From assembly GCA_002049455.2 (NCBI GenBank), contig KV918900.1, positions 62,001 to 126,000 of the forward strand: a DNA stretch of 64,000 nt. The letters are read 5' to 3'. The DNA comes from Porphyra umbilicalis. Taxonomy: Eukaryota; Rhodophyta; Bangiophyceae; Bangiales; Bangiaceae. Position numbers and translations under genes: made by a program. Of the stretch, positions 40,456-49,735 are shown piece by piece (positions within the stretch are counted from its first letter, which is position 1; each line of letters begins with the position of its first letter). The notes under the pieces are model-generated. The model made no database searches. It was not told where the DNA came from and saw nothing but the letters and a program-made list of their open reading frames with translations.

Positions 40456-41859
40456 ATGGCTCGCGGATCTTCCTCATCTTTCCCGCTTGACGGGGGCGCT
40501 CCTCCGTTTGAGATGCCTGGCACTAGCCGGGTGACGGACGCGCCACCGGCGGGAGACCCCGGGGCAACACCGGCCTTGGGCGCCGTGGCCCCCGTAGGGG
40601 GTGGAAGGGCGGTCCCGGTTGGCGGCGGCGGTACGGTGGCGGGTGAGTCGAGCTCCCCGCCCGAGGACCCCGGCCGCACGCCGACCACCGGGGCTCGTCC
40701 TCCTCCCGGCGCGGGACGGACTTCCATGCTGATGGAGCCCCAGGCAGGGGGTGCGGGGGTTCACCCTTCCCCCCTGGACAGGCAGCGCCTGGAAGGGGCG
40801 CCGCCCTTTGGCCCTCCCCGCGTGGACGCGGTGGGCAGTTCTTCGGGAACTTTAGTTGGCGGGACCCCCGCGGGCCGGGGGCCGCGTCGACCAATGGACG
40901 CGCTGTCGCTGGAGGAGGACGAGCGGCAGCGCCGGGAATTACAGCGAGCGTTCGGGGTCACCCCGGAAGAGGTGGCCCGGGCCCGGTGGCAGAGGACCAC
41001 CGGGGACCACTGGTCCCTGGACGCGCCGTCCGGGGCGGGCGGGTCGGGGCCCAGCGTGCAGGGGGTCGGCGGAGCCGCGTCCCCAGGACCACCTCGGGCG
41101 GTGGCCGACCCCGGGCACCTGCGCCACTTCGCTCAGGTGTTCCGCGAGGCCGCAGAGGAGGCGTCGACCGCGGCATCGGACGGGACCCCGGTCTCGGGGC
41201 GAGGCGCGGCCGTGGCCCTGGCCCTGGCGGCGGCCCAGGGCCCTTCCCCTGGGACCGCGAACGCGGGTGGACCGGCACCCCCGGAACCCGGGTCAGGCAC
41301 GTCCGGGGAGCGCCCCCGGACGGCGGGCGCTACCCGGACAGGGTCCGCCTTGACGGTGACTGCCTCGCCGGCCGTGCGCCCTGCGCGGCCGCGGTCCCGG
41401 AGGGGCACCGAGCGTCGACACCTGAAGGCAGCTCCCTCGAAGGGCCACCGACGGCGTCGCCACGCCCGACGGGCTCCGTCACCCCCCTCGTCGGGGCCCC
41501 CCTCGTCGACCAAGAGTGACGAGAGTCCGTCGAGCTCGTCATCCGCCGCCAGTGGGGCGGAGTCGACGGACAGCAGCGACGGCTCGACCTCGTCCTCCGC
41601 CACCGGCAGTGACCCCGGGGCAACACGCCGCCGACGGCGGGCACGGGTGGCCGACAAGCGGCCACACCGGGCCCTTGTGCAAGAGGCGCTGCGCGCCTTC
41701 TGGCGGGAGCAGCGGGAGGACACGGTGGTCGACCACCGCTTCAAGGGGCTCCTGTCGCCGGATCGGTACCGGCTCGCACAGCGAGGGGGCCGCCTACACC
41801 TCCCGCGAGGCAATTCCATCCGCGGCATCCGCGCGGACGTCAAGGCCTTGATGCACACC
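40456..41859 (+). CDS. gag: gag, N-terminal half (468 codons, interrupted)
   Basis: Structural polyprotein of the retrotransposon. ATG 40456 is the first after the PBS. The product is Gly/Pro/Ser-rich and disordered-looking, with a short helical part (DALSLEEDERQRRELQRAFG), a Ser/Asp-rich acidic stretch and a basic cluster (ATRRRRRARVADKRPHR) near its end. At 41859 the frame meets a DNA insertion with an 11-bp target duplication. Skipping the insertion and one duplicate continues in phase into the second half, giving about 924 residues in total. Reading on into the insertion adds only unrelated codons up to 41979. Confidence 0.8.
41849..41859. repeat. Target-site duplication, left copy (TGATGCACACC)
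   Basis: Identical to 43595-43605. Eleven bases is in the range of Mutator-like elements. Confidence 0.85.
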
Positions 41860-43594
41860 AGGCCCTACCATACATATATTGTGAGTAGGTGTTTTTACAG
41901 GTGTAAGTGTCTGAACTCCCGTACCCGTAGGCAGCAAGGCGGCTGGCACCCACACCCAAATGAACAATTGAGTAGGTAGCCGTTGGTATCTATTAATTCC
42001 GACCGACAGCGGAAGTAAAGCCAGAAGAGCGCGCCATTCGAATACAATTATGTCGTTTCACCTCCGCTAAGTACCACTTGATCTTTGGACTTGATTTGAA
42101 TATTACAACGGTTCTAGTTGGGGTGGATTCTCCGAACTGTGGTGTGCTCGCCAAAGGGCGCCCGTTAGCATTCTCACGCGAGCTGTTGAAGACGCCGCAA
42201 ACAGGATGACTCACGTGACGGAACGGATCCGACATCGTCACGGCCGGCAGAATCCCCATCCGCCCCCATCCAAAGCCTATCCGTATCCAAAACTCTGATG
42301 GACGGGCATTTTTGACGTCTGTGAGCGCCCCCCGATTCCCCATCCAAAGAGTTACTGGGATGGGCTTCCTCGACCGAGGCCAGTCAAAAGTCACCGCACT
42401 TTTGTGCAGCACAGCCGTTTCTTTCCGGCCCTCGTCACGTCCGCGGAAAAATCACGCCATCTCATTGGGCCAGCATCATTTCTACTCTTGAGCCGGGCCC
42501 TTGCTAACTGTCGCCCCCGTACTGCTCCCATCTGGTGCGCCTGCTCAGCGGCGTCCGCGGCACGAGGTCAACCCTTGCTTTTCTGCGATACAGCTCCCAT
42601 ATTTCTCAGTACTTGAGATTCAAATCCTGTACATTGTGTCCACCCCGTCGACGTCACGACCAGACCGACGGTCGTCTTGTTCACGCCGACAGACAGCGAC
42701 AGAAAATGACTTGGCCTTGAAAATCGCAATGAGTCGGTGACATCGCGAAACGCCGTGCTCCACGCTGCGCTCCGCTATTCGCTTTGAGAGTGCAAAAATT
42801 CCGTCACTTGCACAGTGTGTTGTGAGACAGCCCGGTGCCCCCGACACGCGCATGGACGCCCTCCCCAGTATCACGGCACTCGATTTACGAACGCTGTAGC
42901 TCTGCTTCCGCCGCGACTTCACCTCGTCCGATTCGGAGTCGGTCGTGAGGACGGCCGGCTGCAACCGAGGCCCGTGCAATTGGCATGCTTTGGAACAGCG
43001 TACTTATACTTCCAGCAGACCAATTGGATTGGCCCAAACTGCTGCGCGGGTGTGGCCAAACCACGTGCGACTGGTAGCCAATGACATGGCCTTTTGGTTT
43101 CACATCGGGTTTCTGAATACGAAACGGCCGAGCCTGCCGAGGATCACACGGTGTCTCTCGAGCGGGCCACCTCGACACGAAGGACTCCCGGGCGGAACTG
43201 GGGACGACGCCATCGGCTGGAAACGCGCATCCGAAGCCCATCCAAAGCCCAGCGGTATCCCATCGAAAACTCTGATGGATGGGCTTGGATGAGCAGGAGA
43301 AGCCCATCCGTCAACAACCAAAGAGTGACGAGACAACATCCAAGGCCCATCTAAAACCCGTTTGGATGGGGATTCTGCCAGCCGTGACGATGCTCCGGAA
43401 AAATAGGCGCTTGGCGCTGCTAAAGGTCGGCAGCTGTTCCAAGTCAATCAATTTCGGAATTGATTCCTACCCGTGTTGTCAAGGTATATTTCGTATTGAT
43501 ACACGTGAAGATAGACGTGGCCAGCACTCGTACTCGAATTCAAGGATCTGTATATACCGTACCCGAAGCTGAAAATGATACTTATGACAGGACC
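41860..43594. mobile_element. Nonautonomous DNA transposon inserted in gag, 1735 bp, Mutator-like
   Basis: Bounded by perfect 11-bp duplications. The ends are imperfect inverted repeats (AGGCCCTACCATACATATAT on the left; inverse of the right end GGTCCTGTCATAAGTATCAT). Subterminal inverted blocks are stronger: CATCGTCACGGCCGGCAGAA at 42233 is inverted near 43369-43396. Many GCCCATCC motifs fill 42250-42365 and 43215-43375. AT-richer than gag, with no transposase. The 9-11 bp duplications of MULEs make that superfamily the best guess. Confidence 0.75.
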
Positions 43595-43605
43595 TGATGC
43601 ACACC
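43595..43605. repeat. Target-site duplication, right copy
   Basis: TGATGCACACC, identical to 41849-41859; gag resumes in frame at 43606. Confidence 0.85.
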
Positions 43606-44976
43606 TCGCGGCAGTTTGCGGGCGACACCCCGTTGGGGTTGGTGGCGTTCCTTGGGAACTTCCAGACGGCATGCGACGGCAGCGGGCTGAACGAGGGTAC
43701 GGCAGTGACACTGCTGCAGTACTTCGTTACGAGCGAGGTGCTCGGCGTGCTCCAGCGCGCCAAGAACACCCACGCCTCGCGGCAGCTCACGTACAAGCGC
43801 GCGGTCCACGCCCTGCTCAACGAGTACATCGACGGGGACGACCTGGTGGACCACCTCCAGTCCCTCATGCAAGCATCCCAAGAGAAGTGGGAAGACGAGC
43901 ACGAGTTTGCGAACCGCATCCTCGATGCTAACCGTGCCTTGGGCTCGGTCCTACAAGAGGCCGAGCTGAAGAGTATCCTACTCAAGGGCATTGGACGGGA
44001 AGTCCGGGCCCTGGGGCGGAACTTCCACACCCAGGGCCGGACCTTCCCCAAGCTGCGCAAGTTCCTTGCCAAGAAGGGAGCAGCCACCCGGGAGGCCCGG
44101 GGGGTCAAGCTCCAGGCCAAGCCCAAGGAGAGCACCTCCCGGTCGGTCGGCGGCGAAGAACGGGACCCCCGTCGGACCCGGCCGGCGGCATCCGTCGCTC
44201 TCCCGGTGGGAGCCGCCTCGGCCGCGGCTGCTCTGTCCGTCACGGACTACGGTACCGAGGCGGAGCGGGCCGAGTGGGCCGCGGTGTTGGCCGCGTCGGG
44301 GACGCCCGTTGAGTACGGGTCCCCGGGCGACGTCCCAGTAATACCGGTGGACAGTCTGCCGCACGCGTCGGGCTGGCAACAGCAGCCTGCGTGGGGCGGG
44401 CGCCCGGAGTTGTACCCCGTTCACACGGGGGCGGGGCGCGGGCGCGGTACCCTGACGCCGGGCACCCCGGTGCCTCCACGGGCGGGAACCGTCTTCCCGC
44501 ACTCGGATCGCCCCCCGCGGTTTCCCCGCGGCGGGGCGCCTCCACCGCGTGGCGGCGGATGGAGTGGGGCACCCGAGGCGGGGCCCCCGCCACGTCGGCG
44601 GGGGGCCTGCTCGTTCTGTGGCCACCTGGGGCACTGGGTGTGGGAGTGCCCCGCCCAGTCTCCCGAGGTGCGGGCCCACGGGCGCGCGCTGCGCGAGGCA
44701 GTCGCGGCAGACCGCAACGGGCGGGGACCAGCGCCGCCGGCACCCCTGCCCCTGGGCGCGGGACCGCCGGTTCCACCGGTGCCGCCGACCGGCGCCAACC
44801 ATGGGACCGTCCCGCCGGGCACGGCTGCCTTCGTCCACACCGTGGAAACGGATGACCGGGCGTACCCGGACGCAGCAGGCGACGAGGGGGAGAGTTCCTC
44901 CGAGGTGTGGATCGCGGGCGCCGACGGCGCGGGTCACGGGGACTGCCGCACCTGCCACGCCCAGGGAAACGAGTAA
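43606..44976 (+). CDS. gag: gag, C-terminal half with zinc knuckle
   Basis: Continues the interrupted gag frame. A helical capsid-like region (LGLVAFLGNFQTACDGSGLN to HALLNEYIDGDDLVDHLQSL, about the first 150 codons) has the look of a Ty3/gypsy retrotransposon gag domain. A Pro/Gly/Arg-rich linker follows. The nucleocapsid has one CCHC knuckle, CSFCGHLGHWVWEC (Cx2Cx4Hx4C), which binds RNA. The frame ends at TAA 44974-44976, four codons after the last slippery base begins. An internal ATG at 43597, partly within the duplication, could start a truncated product. Confidence 0.88.
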   Translation, partial: SRQFAGDTPLGLVAFLGNFQTACDGSGLNEGTAVTLLQYFVTSEVLGVLQRAKNTHASRQLTYKRAVHALLNEYIDGDDLVDHLQSLMQASQEKWEDEHEFANRILDANRALGSVLQEAELKSILLKGIGREVRALGRNFHTQGRTFPKLRKFLAKKGAATREARGVKLQAKPKESTSRSVGGEERDPRRTRPAASVALPVGAASAAAALSVTDYGTEAERAEWAAVLAASGTPVEYGSPGDVPVIPVDSLPHASGWQQQPAWGGRPELYPVHTGAGRGRGTLTPGTPVPPRAGTVFPHSDRPPRFPRGGAPPPRGGGWSGAPEAGPPPRRRGACSFCGHLGHWVWECPAQSPEVRAHGRALREAVAADRNGRGPAPPAPLPLGAGPPVPPVPPTGANHGTVPPGTAAFVHTVETDDRAYPDAAGDEGESSSEVWIAGADGAGHGDCRTCHAQGNE

Positions 44977-45002
44977 GGGGCAGCCCCCTTAGTGGGCTGC
45001 CC
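44964..45002 (+). promoter_or_regulatory. -1 ribosomal frameshift signal (slippery site and stem)
   Basis: In gag phase the sequence reads CAG GGA AAC GAG TAA. GGGAAAC (44964-44970) is a canonical X XXY YYZ heptamer. After a 7-base spacer, GGGCAGCCC (44978-44986) pairs perfectly with GGGCTGCCC (44994-45002) over a 7-base loop. A -1 slip moves exactly into the frame used by pol. Confidence 0.8.
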
Positions 45003-45074
45003 ACGGACGTCGTCCGTCTCAAGGCACACCGGCACTGCTACATCACGGCGACCCGCCTGCGCCAGGTACGTTAG

Positions 45075-48000
45075 CGGCGGGCCGCAGCGGGATTCCCGCC
45101 AGCGCCCGCCTTCTGCCCCCGCATCCTCGCGCGGCCCGGGGGGGTCGGCCACGCGACGGCGGACGTGCCGGACCGCCGCCCCGTCCCAGCGACGCCGGTG
45201 GCCACCGAGGCCGTCCCTCCGTCTCCGCCGGTCGCCGCGTCAGTCCTGGCCTTGGCCCACTCCGACCCCCGGCCGTGGGGTGGCGGGGATGGCATCCCGG
45301 CGGACGTACCCGCCAACGGGGCCCGCACCGGGCCGGGGCTCCGGCGGCGCCTCGGGGGACGCGCTCGGCGCGAGCGTACCCGCTTTCGCCGCCAGGCCGC
45401 CGCCGTCGCGGACACCACGCACGCGCCGGGCACCCCGCCCGGGGGCGGGGAAGTGCTGCTTTTCAGTCTGCACAACTACCGCATCGTGGCCTCGCTGGGG
45501 CTTGACAAGCTGTCCCTCCGTGCGTTCGGCGTCGTCGTCGACACGGGGGCGGGCCCCAACTTGGTTTGCCGGAACGCCCTCGCTCCTGACTGGCTCCGCC
45601 AGGTGGTCACCTCCAAGGAGGAGGAACAGGTACGTCCACGAGACGCCAACAACGCACGGTTACGCACTAGCGGTACCGTCACGCTGTGGCTCCAGACGGG
45701 CGCACGGATCGTACCGGTTCCCTTCCTCGTCGTCGACGACCTGTCGGTCCCAGTCATCTTGGGCTGCACGTTCATCGACGACAACGTTCACGCCATCCTG
45801 CCTCAGGATAGGTCAATCCGTTGGACGGACGGGTCCGTCACGGCGATCCTACGGGGGCCGTTGGACGATGGTGACCGCTCAATGGGCGTCTCCTGCGTTC
45901 TCCGCGCGACGCACAAGACGCGGCTTCCGCCGTCGGCGGCCACGGTCGTCTGGGTGCGGACTATGTGGGGGGGCCTGGGCCAGGTGTTCGGCGCCTTGCG
46001 CCTCTTCACAACGCATGGGGTCACCATCGCCAACGGCGTGCACGATATCGTGCCGGGGCTATCTTTCCCGGTCATCGTGACCAACTTTGGCGCGCGCGAG
46101 GTCATCCTCCGGCAGAGGGCCAACGTTGGCTACGTCAAGCTGCTGACGACGGGCGTCGTACAGGTGCCCCCCGGGGCACCCCCCGGTACACCGGCCGCCC
46201 CGGCCGTCGCGCCGGCCACGGCCGCCGAGGGCGTCGTGGCGGCGGTGTCAAGCACCCGAGACGACCCCGCGCCGGGGCGGAGCCTGGACCCGGCGACGGC
46301 CGCGGGCAGTGGGGCTGCGACCCCCGCGCGACCCCGGTACCCGGGCGAAGAAAGCGCCGTGGCGGGCGCAGCGCTGCCCGCGTCCCGCCCGCAAGTGGAG
46401 GACGTGGACCTACCGGACGTCGACCCGACGCTGCACACCCGGATCCGCCGCATGCTGGACCAGCACAAGGCAATGTGGACGGGCCAGGCCCTCGGCGTCA
46501 TCAAAGCCACCCAGCACCGCATCGACCTCAACGCCGGCGCCCGGCCCGTCCGCTTCGCGCCGCGCCGCGCGGGGCACACGGCGAGGGAGGCCGAGACGGC
46601 CGAGGTCAAGCGGCAGCTGGAGGCGGACGTCATCGAACCGACGTCGTCGGAATGGGTCTTCCCGGTCGTGCTCGTCCCCAAGAAGGATGGCACCCTCCGC
46701 TTCTGCGTCGATTATCGACTGATGAACGTCGTCACCAAGAAGGACTCATACCCGCTGCCCCGGATGGACGAATGCATCGACAGCCTCGGTGAGGCGACCA
46801 TCTTCTCGACGTTGGATTGCAACGCCGGCTACCGGAAGGTTGCCATCGCACCCGAAGATCGGGAGAAGACGGCTTTCGTGTGCCACGAGGGCGCGTACCA
46901 GTACAAACGGATGCCGTTCGGCCTAACAAACGCCCCGGCGACGTTCCAGCGGGCGCTGGACATCATCTTCTCCGGGGTGAAGTGGCAAAGCTGCCTCATC
47001 TACCTCGACGATGTCATCGTGTACTCCAAGACGGAGGAGGAACACGCTGGCCACTTCGACCGCGTTCTGCGCCTGCTTCGCGACGCGGGAGTGACACTCC
47101 GCCTGCCCAAGTGCCGGTTCTTTCGGAATACCGTGAAGTACCTCGGGCACGAAATCAAGCCGGGCCGGCTCGGCGTGATGGACGCGCACACGCGCGCCCT
47201 GCGCGAGGCGCGCTTTCCCACGACCCGCACGCAAGTACGGAGCTTCGTGGGGATGTGCAACGTCTTCCGCCGGTTCATGCCGAACTTCGCAAGGATGGCG
47301 GCGCCATTGACGGACCTCATGGGGTCCACGGCCCCTGTCATGGTGCCCCCCGCCACGCCATTACAGCGGCAGGCGTTCGACCGGCTCAAGGAGGCCCTCA
47401 CAACCCCGCCGGTCCTCACACTCCCGCGGCGCGGGCGGGAGTACGTCCTCGACGTGGACGCCTGCGGGACGCAAGTGGGCTCCGCCCTGCTGCAAGAGCA
47501 AGACGACGGGAAGCTCCAGCCGGTCGCGTATATCAGCCGGCGGCTGGCAACGAATGAGCTCCCCTACGGGGTCACCGAGAAGGAGTGCCTGGCAGTCGTC
47601 TGGGCGTCGCTCAAACTCCGCCCCTACCTCGCGGGTGATCGTTTCTTCGTGCGCACGGACCACGACTGCCTGCGGTGGATCCTCAACATCGAGGGTTCGG
47701 GGAATCCCCGCTTGGCACGCTGGCGCCTTCGCCTAAGCGAGTTGGAGTTCGACGTCGCCTACAAGCCGGGGATGACGCACTACATGGCCGACAGTATCTC
47801 CCGCCTGGATTCCGGGGCCAGCGACGAAACCGCGTTCGACGACGCGGTCCCTGTCTTTGCCTTGCGGGCCATCACGGTCCGGGGGCTCGACGCCGCCAAC
47901 TACGTTGGCGGCCCTACGGTCCGTGGCATTAACCGCGACGCGGTGCTCTCGGCCCAAGCCGGCGACGGGTACTGCAAGGAGATCGTGAAGGCCCTGAACG

Positions 48001-49049
48001 ACGGGCGGCGCATCCCGTTCTTCGAGGACCCCGATGGGGTCCTCCGGCGACGCGCGGCGCCCGATGGCGCCCACCAGGTGGTGGTCCCAACCTCCTTGCA
48101 GGAGCAGGTCCTCCACCTGGAGCACGACGCGACCCTCGCCGGGCACCCCGGGGAGTCCCGCATGTATGCGGCGATGCGGCGGTACTACTTCAGGGTGGGG
48201 ATGGCGGCCGACGTTGTCTCCTATGTTAGGAAATGCGACAGCTGTGCCCGGCAGCGCGTGCGCCCTCTGGCGCGGCGCTCGCCCCTAACCCTGTTCCCCG
48301 CCACCATGCCCTTCCAGGACATTGCTGTGGACCTCTACGGGCCCCTCGAACGAACGGCCGCCGGCCACCGGTTCATCCTGGTGATCACCGATCGATTCAC
48401 CAAGCTGTTGCGCGCCATCCCGATGGACGGTACGTTGGCGGTGGACTGCGCCTCGGCCGTCCTGGACTACTGGGTGGGCGCTTATGGTCCGCCGGACCGG
48501 CTGCTCTCGGACGGGGGACTCCAGTTCACCAGCCACTTCTGGCGCCAGGTTTGCAACCTGCTCTCCATCGAGCCTAAGGTGACGTGGCCGTCACACCCGC
48601 AGACGAACGGGCAGACGGAGCGGTTCAACCGTACGATGCATACGATCCTAAACCACTACGTGGCGGAGCATCCGCGGTCCTGGGACCAACTCCTTGGGGC
48701 CCTGACGCTGGCGTACTACAGCCGACCCCACCGTAGCACCGGGGTTGCCCCGCTGGAACTGGTCAACCCCATGGGGGTATCCAGCTGGGCTTTCAAGGAC
48801 ATCCCCAAGTCCGGGGCGTACCCCACCACGGCGCAACGCGGCACCGCCGCCGAGAAGCGGGCCCAAGCCACCCTCCTGACCCGCCTCGTGCAGCTCATCC
48901 CGCAGATGCGGGCAACGCTCAAGGCGACGCAGGGGCGCTACAAGCGTGACCACGACAAGCGCCTCGCGCTGCGAGCGGAGAAGCTCACCGTGGGGGCTGC
49001 GCGTGGCTGCGCGACCACGCCAAAGAGGAGGGGCCGGTGGCAAGCTTGA
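45075..49049 (+). CDS. pol: pol polyprotein: protease, reverse transcriptase, RNase H, integrase
   Basis: Replication enzymes of the retrotransposon. No ATG opens the frame, consistent with expression by frameshift from gag. A TAG at 45072-45074 lies between the frameshift site and this frame. Counting from 45165: protease with VVVDTGAGPNLV (active Asp near residue 125); RT at about 490-700 with VLVPKKDGTLRFCVDYR, RMPFGLTNAPATFQ and the catalytic YLDD (near 612); RNase H at about 757-842 (YVLDVDACGTQVGSALLQ, RTDHDCLRWIL). The integrase has an HHCC finger (HLEHDATLAGHP to CDSCARQR) and DDE core (AVDLYGPLE, LLSDGGLQF, PQTNGQTERFNRT). The order RT-RNaseH-integrase defines Ty3/gypsy. All catalytic residues are present. 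The last codons run out of frame just before the chromodomain. Confidence 0.92.
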   Translation, partial: RRAAAGFPPAPAFCPRILARPGGVGHATADVPDRRPVPATPVATEAVPPSPPVAASVLALAHSDPRPWGGGDGIPADVPANGARTGPGLRRRLGGRARRERTRFRRQAAAVADTTHAPGTPPGGGEVLLFSLHNYRIVASLGLDKLSLRAFGVVVDTGAGPNLVCRNALAPDWLRQVVTSKEEEQVRPRDANNARLRTSGTVTLWLQTGARIVPVPFLVVDDLSVPVILGCTFIDDNVHAILPQDRSIRWTDGSVTAILRGPLDDGDRSMGVSCVLRATHKTRLPPSAATVVWVRTMWGGLGQVFGALRLFTTHGVTIANGVHDIVPGLSFPVIVTNFGAREVILRQRANVGYVKLLTTGVVQVPPGAPPGTPAAPAVAPATAAEGVVAAVSSTRDDPAPGRSLDPATAAGSGAATPARPRYPGEESAVAGAALPASRPQVEDVDLPDVDPTLHTRIRRMLDQHKAMWTGQALGVIKATQHRIDLNAGARPVRFAPRRAGHTAREAETAEVKRQLEADVIEPTSSEWVFPVVLVPKKDGTLRFCVDYRLMNVVTKKDSYPLPRMDECIDSLGEATIFSTLDCNAGYRKVAIAPEDREKTAFVCHEGAYQYKRMPFGLTNAPATFQRALDIIFSGVKWQSCLIYLDDVIVYSKTEEEHAGHFDRVLRLLRDAGVTLRLPKCRFFRNTVKYLGHEIKPGRLGVMDAHTRALREARFPTTRTQVRSFVGMCNVFRRFMPNFARMAAPLTDLMGSTAPVMVPPATPLQRQAFDRLKEALTTPPVLTLPRRGREYVLDVDACGTQVGSALLQEQDDGKLQPVAYISRRLATNELPYGVTEKECLAVVWASLKLRPYLAGDRFFVRTDHDCLRWILNIEGSGNPRLARWRLRLSELEFDVAYKPGMTHYMADSISRLDSGASDETAFDDAVPVFALRAITVRGLDAANYVGGPTVRGINRDAVLSAQAGDGYCKEIVKALNDGRRIPFFEDPDGVLRRRAAPDGAHQVVVPTSLQEQVLHLEHDATLAGHPGESRMYAAMRRYYFRVGMAADVVSYVRKCDSCARQRVRPLARRSPLTLFPATMPFQDIAVDLYGPLERTAAGHRFILVITDRFTKLLRAIPMDGTLAVDCASAVLDYWVGAYGPPDRLLSDGGLQFTSHFWRQVCNLLSIEPKVTWPSHPQTNGQTERFNRTMHTILNHYVAEHPRSWDQLLGALTLAYYSRPHRSTGVAPLELVNPMGVSSWAFKDIPKSGAYPTTAQRGTAAEKRAQATLLTRLVQLIPQMRATLKATQGRYKRDHDKRLALRAEKLTVGAARGCATTPKRRGRWQA

Positions 49050-49513
49050 CACACGTCGCCCGCGGACCGTATCGCGTGGTTTCCACGGACGGCCCGACGG
49101 TCCTCCTGGACGTGGACGGGGAGCACCGCCGTGAGAACGTCGCGCACGTCGTCCGCGCCTCGGGCACGGCCGCCGAGTCCCCTGCCCAACACCCCGCGTT
49201 GCGGGCAGCGCGCTCCTTCCATGGGGCGGAGGCCGACGGCCAGCGGTACGCCGTGGACCGCATCGCGGACCACGCGACGCTGCCCGACGGCACCCTCCGG
49301 GTCCAAGTCTACTGGATTGGATACCCGCTGCCCACCTGGATGGACGCCGCGGACGCCCCGCACGAGACGCTGCGCGTCTACCGCGCCGCGCCGCGCGCTT
49401 GGGGCTGCCCCACACGTCCGCCGACCCGCCGCCGGCGGTCCCGAAGACGCGGCTCCCGACGGCGGCGCCGCCTCGGGCGGCGCCGCCGCGCCGCCCCCGG
49501 CATCCATGCCTGA
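48990..49513 (+). pseudogene. Integrase tail with chromodomain, shifted out of pol frame
   Basis: In the frame one base behind pol, WLRDHAKEEGPVASL and RGPYRVVSTDGPTVLLDV give the usual integrase C-terminal module. Then come YAVDRIADHATLPDGTLRV and YWIGYPLPTWMDAAD, a chromodomain-like fold (49246-49365). In chromoviruses it directs insertion to modified chromatin. It should be fused to integrase. The pol frame loses register between about 48988 and 49005, so a small indel in this copy is likely; a second frameshift is possible but less so. Confidence 0.7.
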
Positions 49514-49544
49514 CCCCTTGGGTCGGCGCGGCGGCCGGGCGCGG

Positions 49545-49605
49545 CGGGGGGGGGGGTGGGGTTTTTTGGGGTTTTGGGGCCTTGGGGCCGTCGTGGGGGG
49601 GGGGA
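49545..49605 (+). repeat. G-tract cluster, quadruplex candidate
   Basis: Eight or more G-runs of at least three, including GGGGTTTTTTGGGGTTTT, follow the chromodomain stop by about 30 bases. It lies between the convergent sense and antisense coding regions of the element. Confidence 0.6.
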
Positions 49606-49735
49606 ATGCGTACCAGCGGCCAAGGAGTGGCGGGGCCACGACGGGCAGCGGACGCTAAGTGGTACTAAAGCAAGCCCACGGCTTTATTCTACGGCGGACG
49701 ACGACCTAACGCCGTCGGACTAAGCGCCACACCTA

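Noticed and set aside
40456-41979. Full 507-residue ORF as an independent gene
   Set aside because: The last 40 codons lie in the inserted DNA transposon; the true gag continues at 43606.
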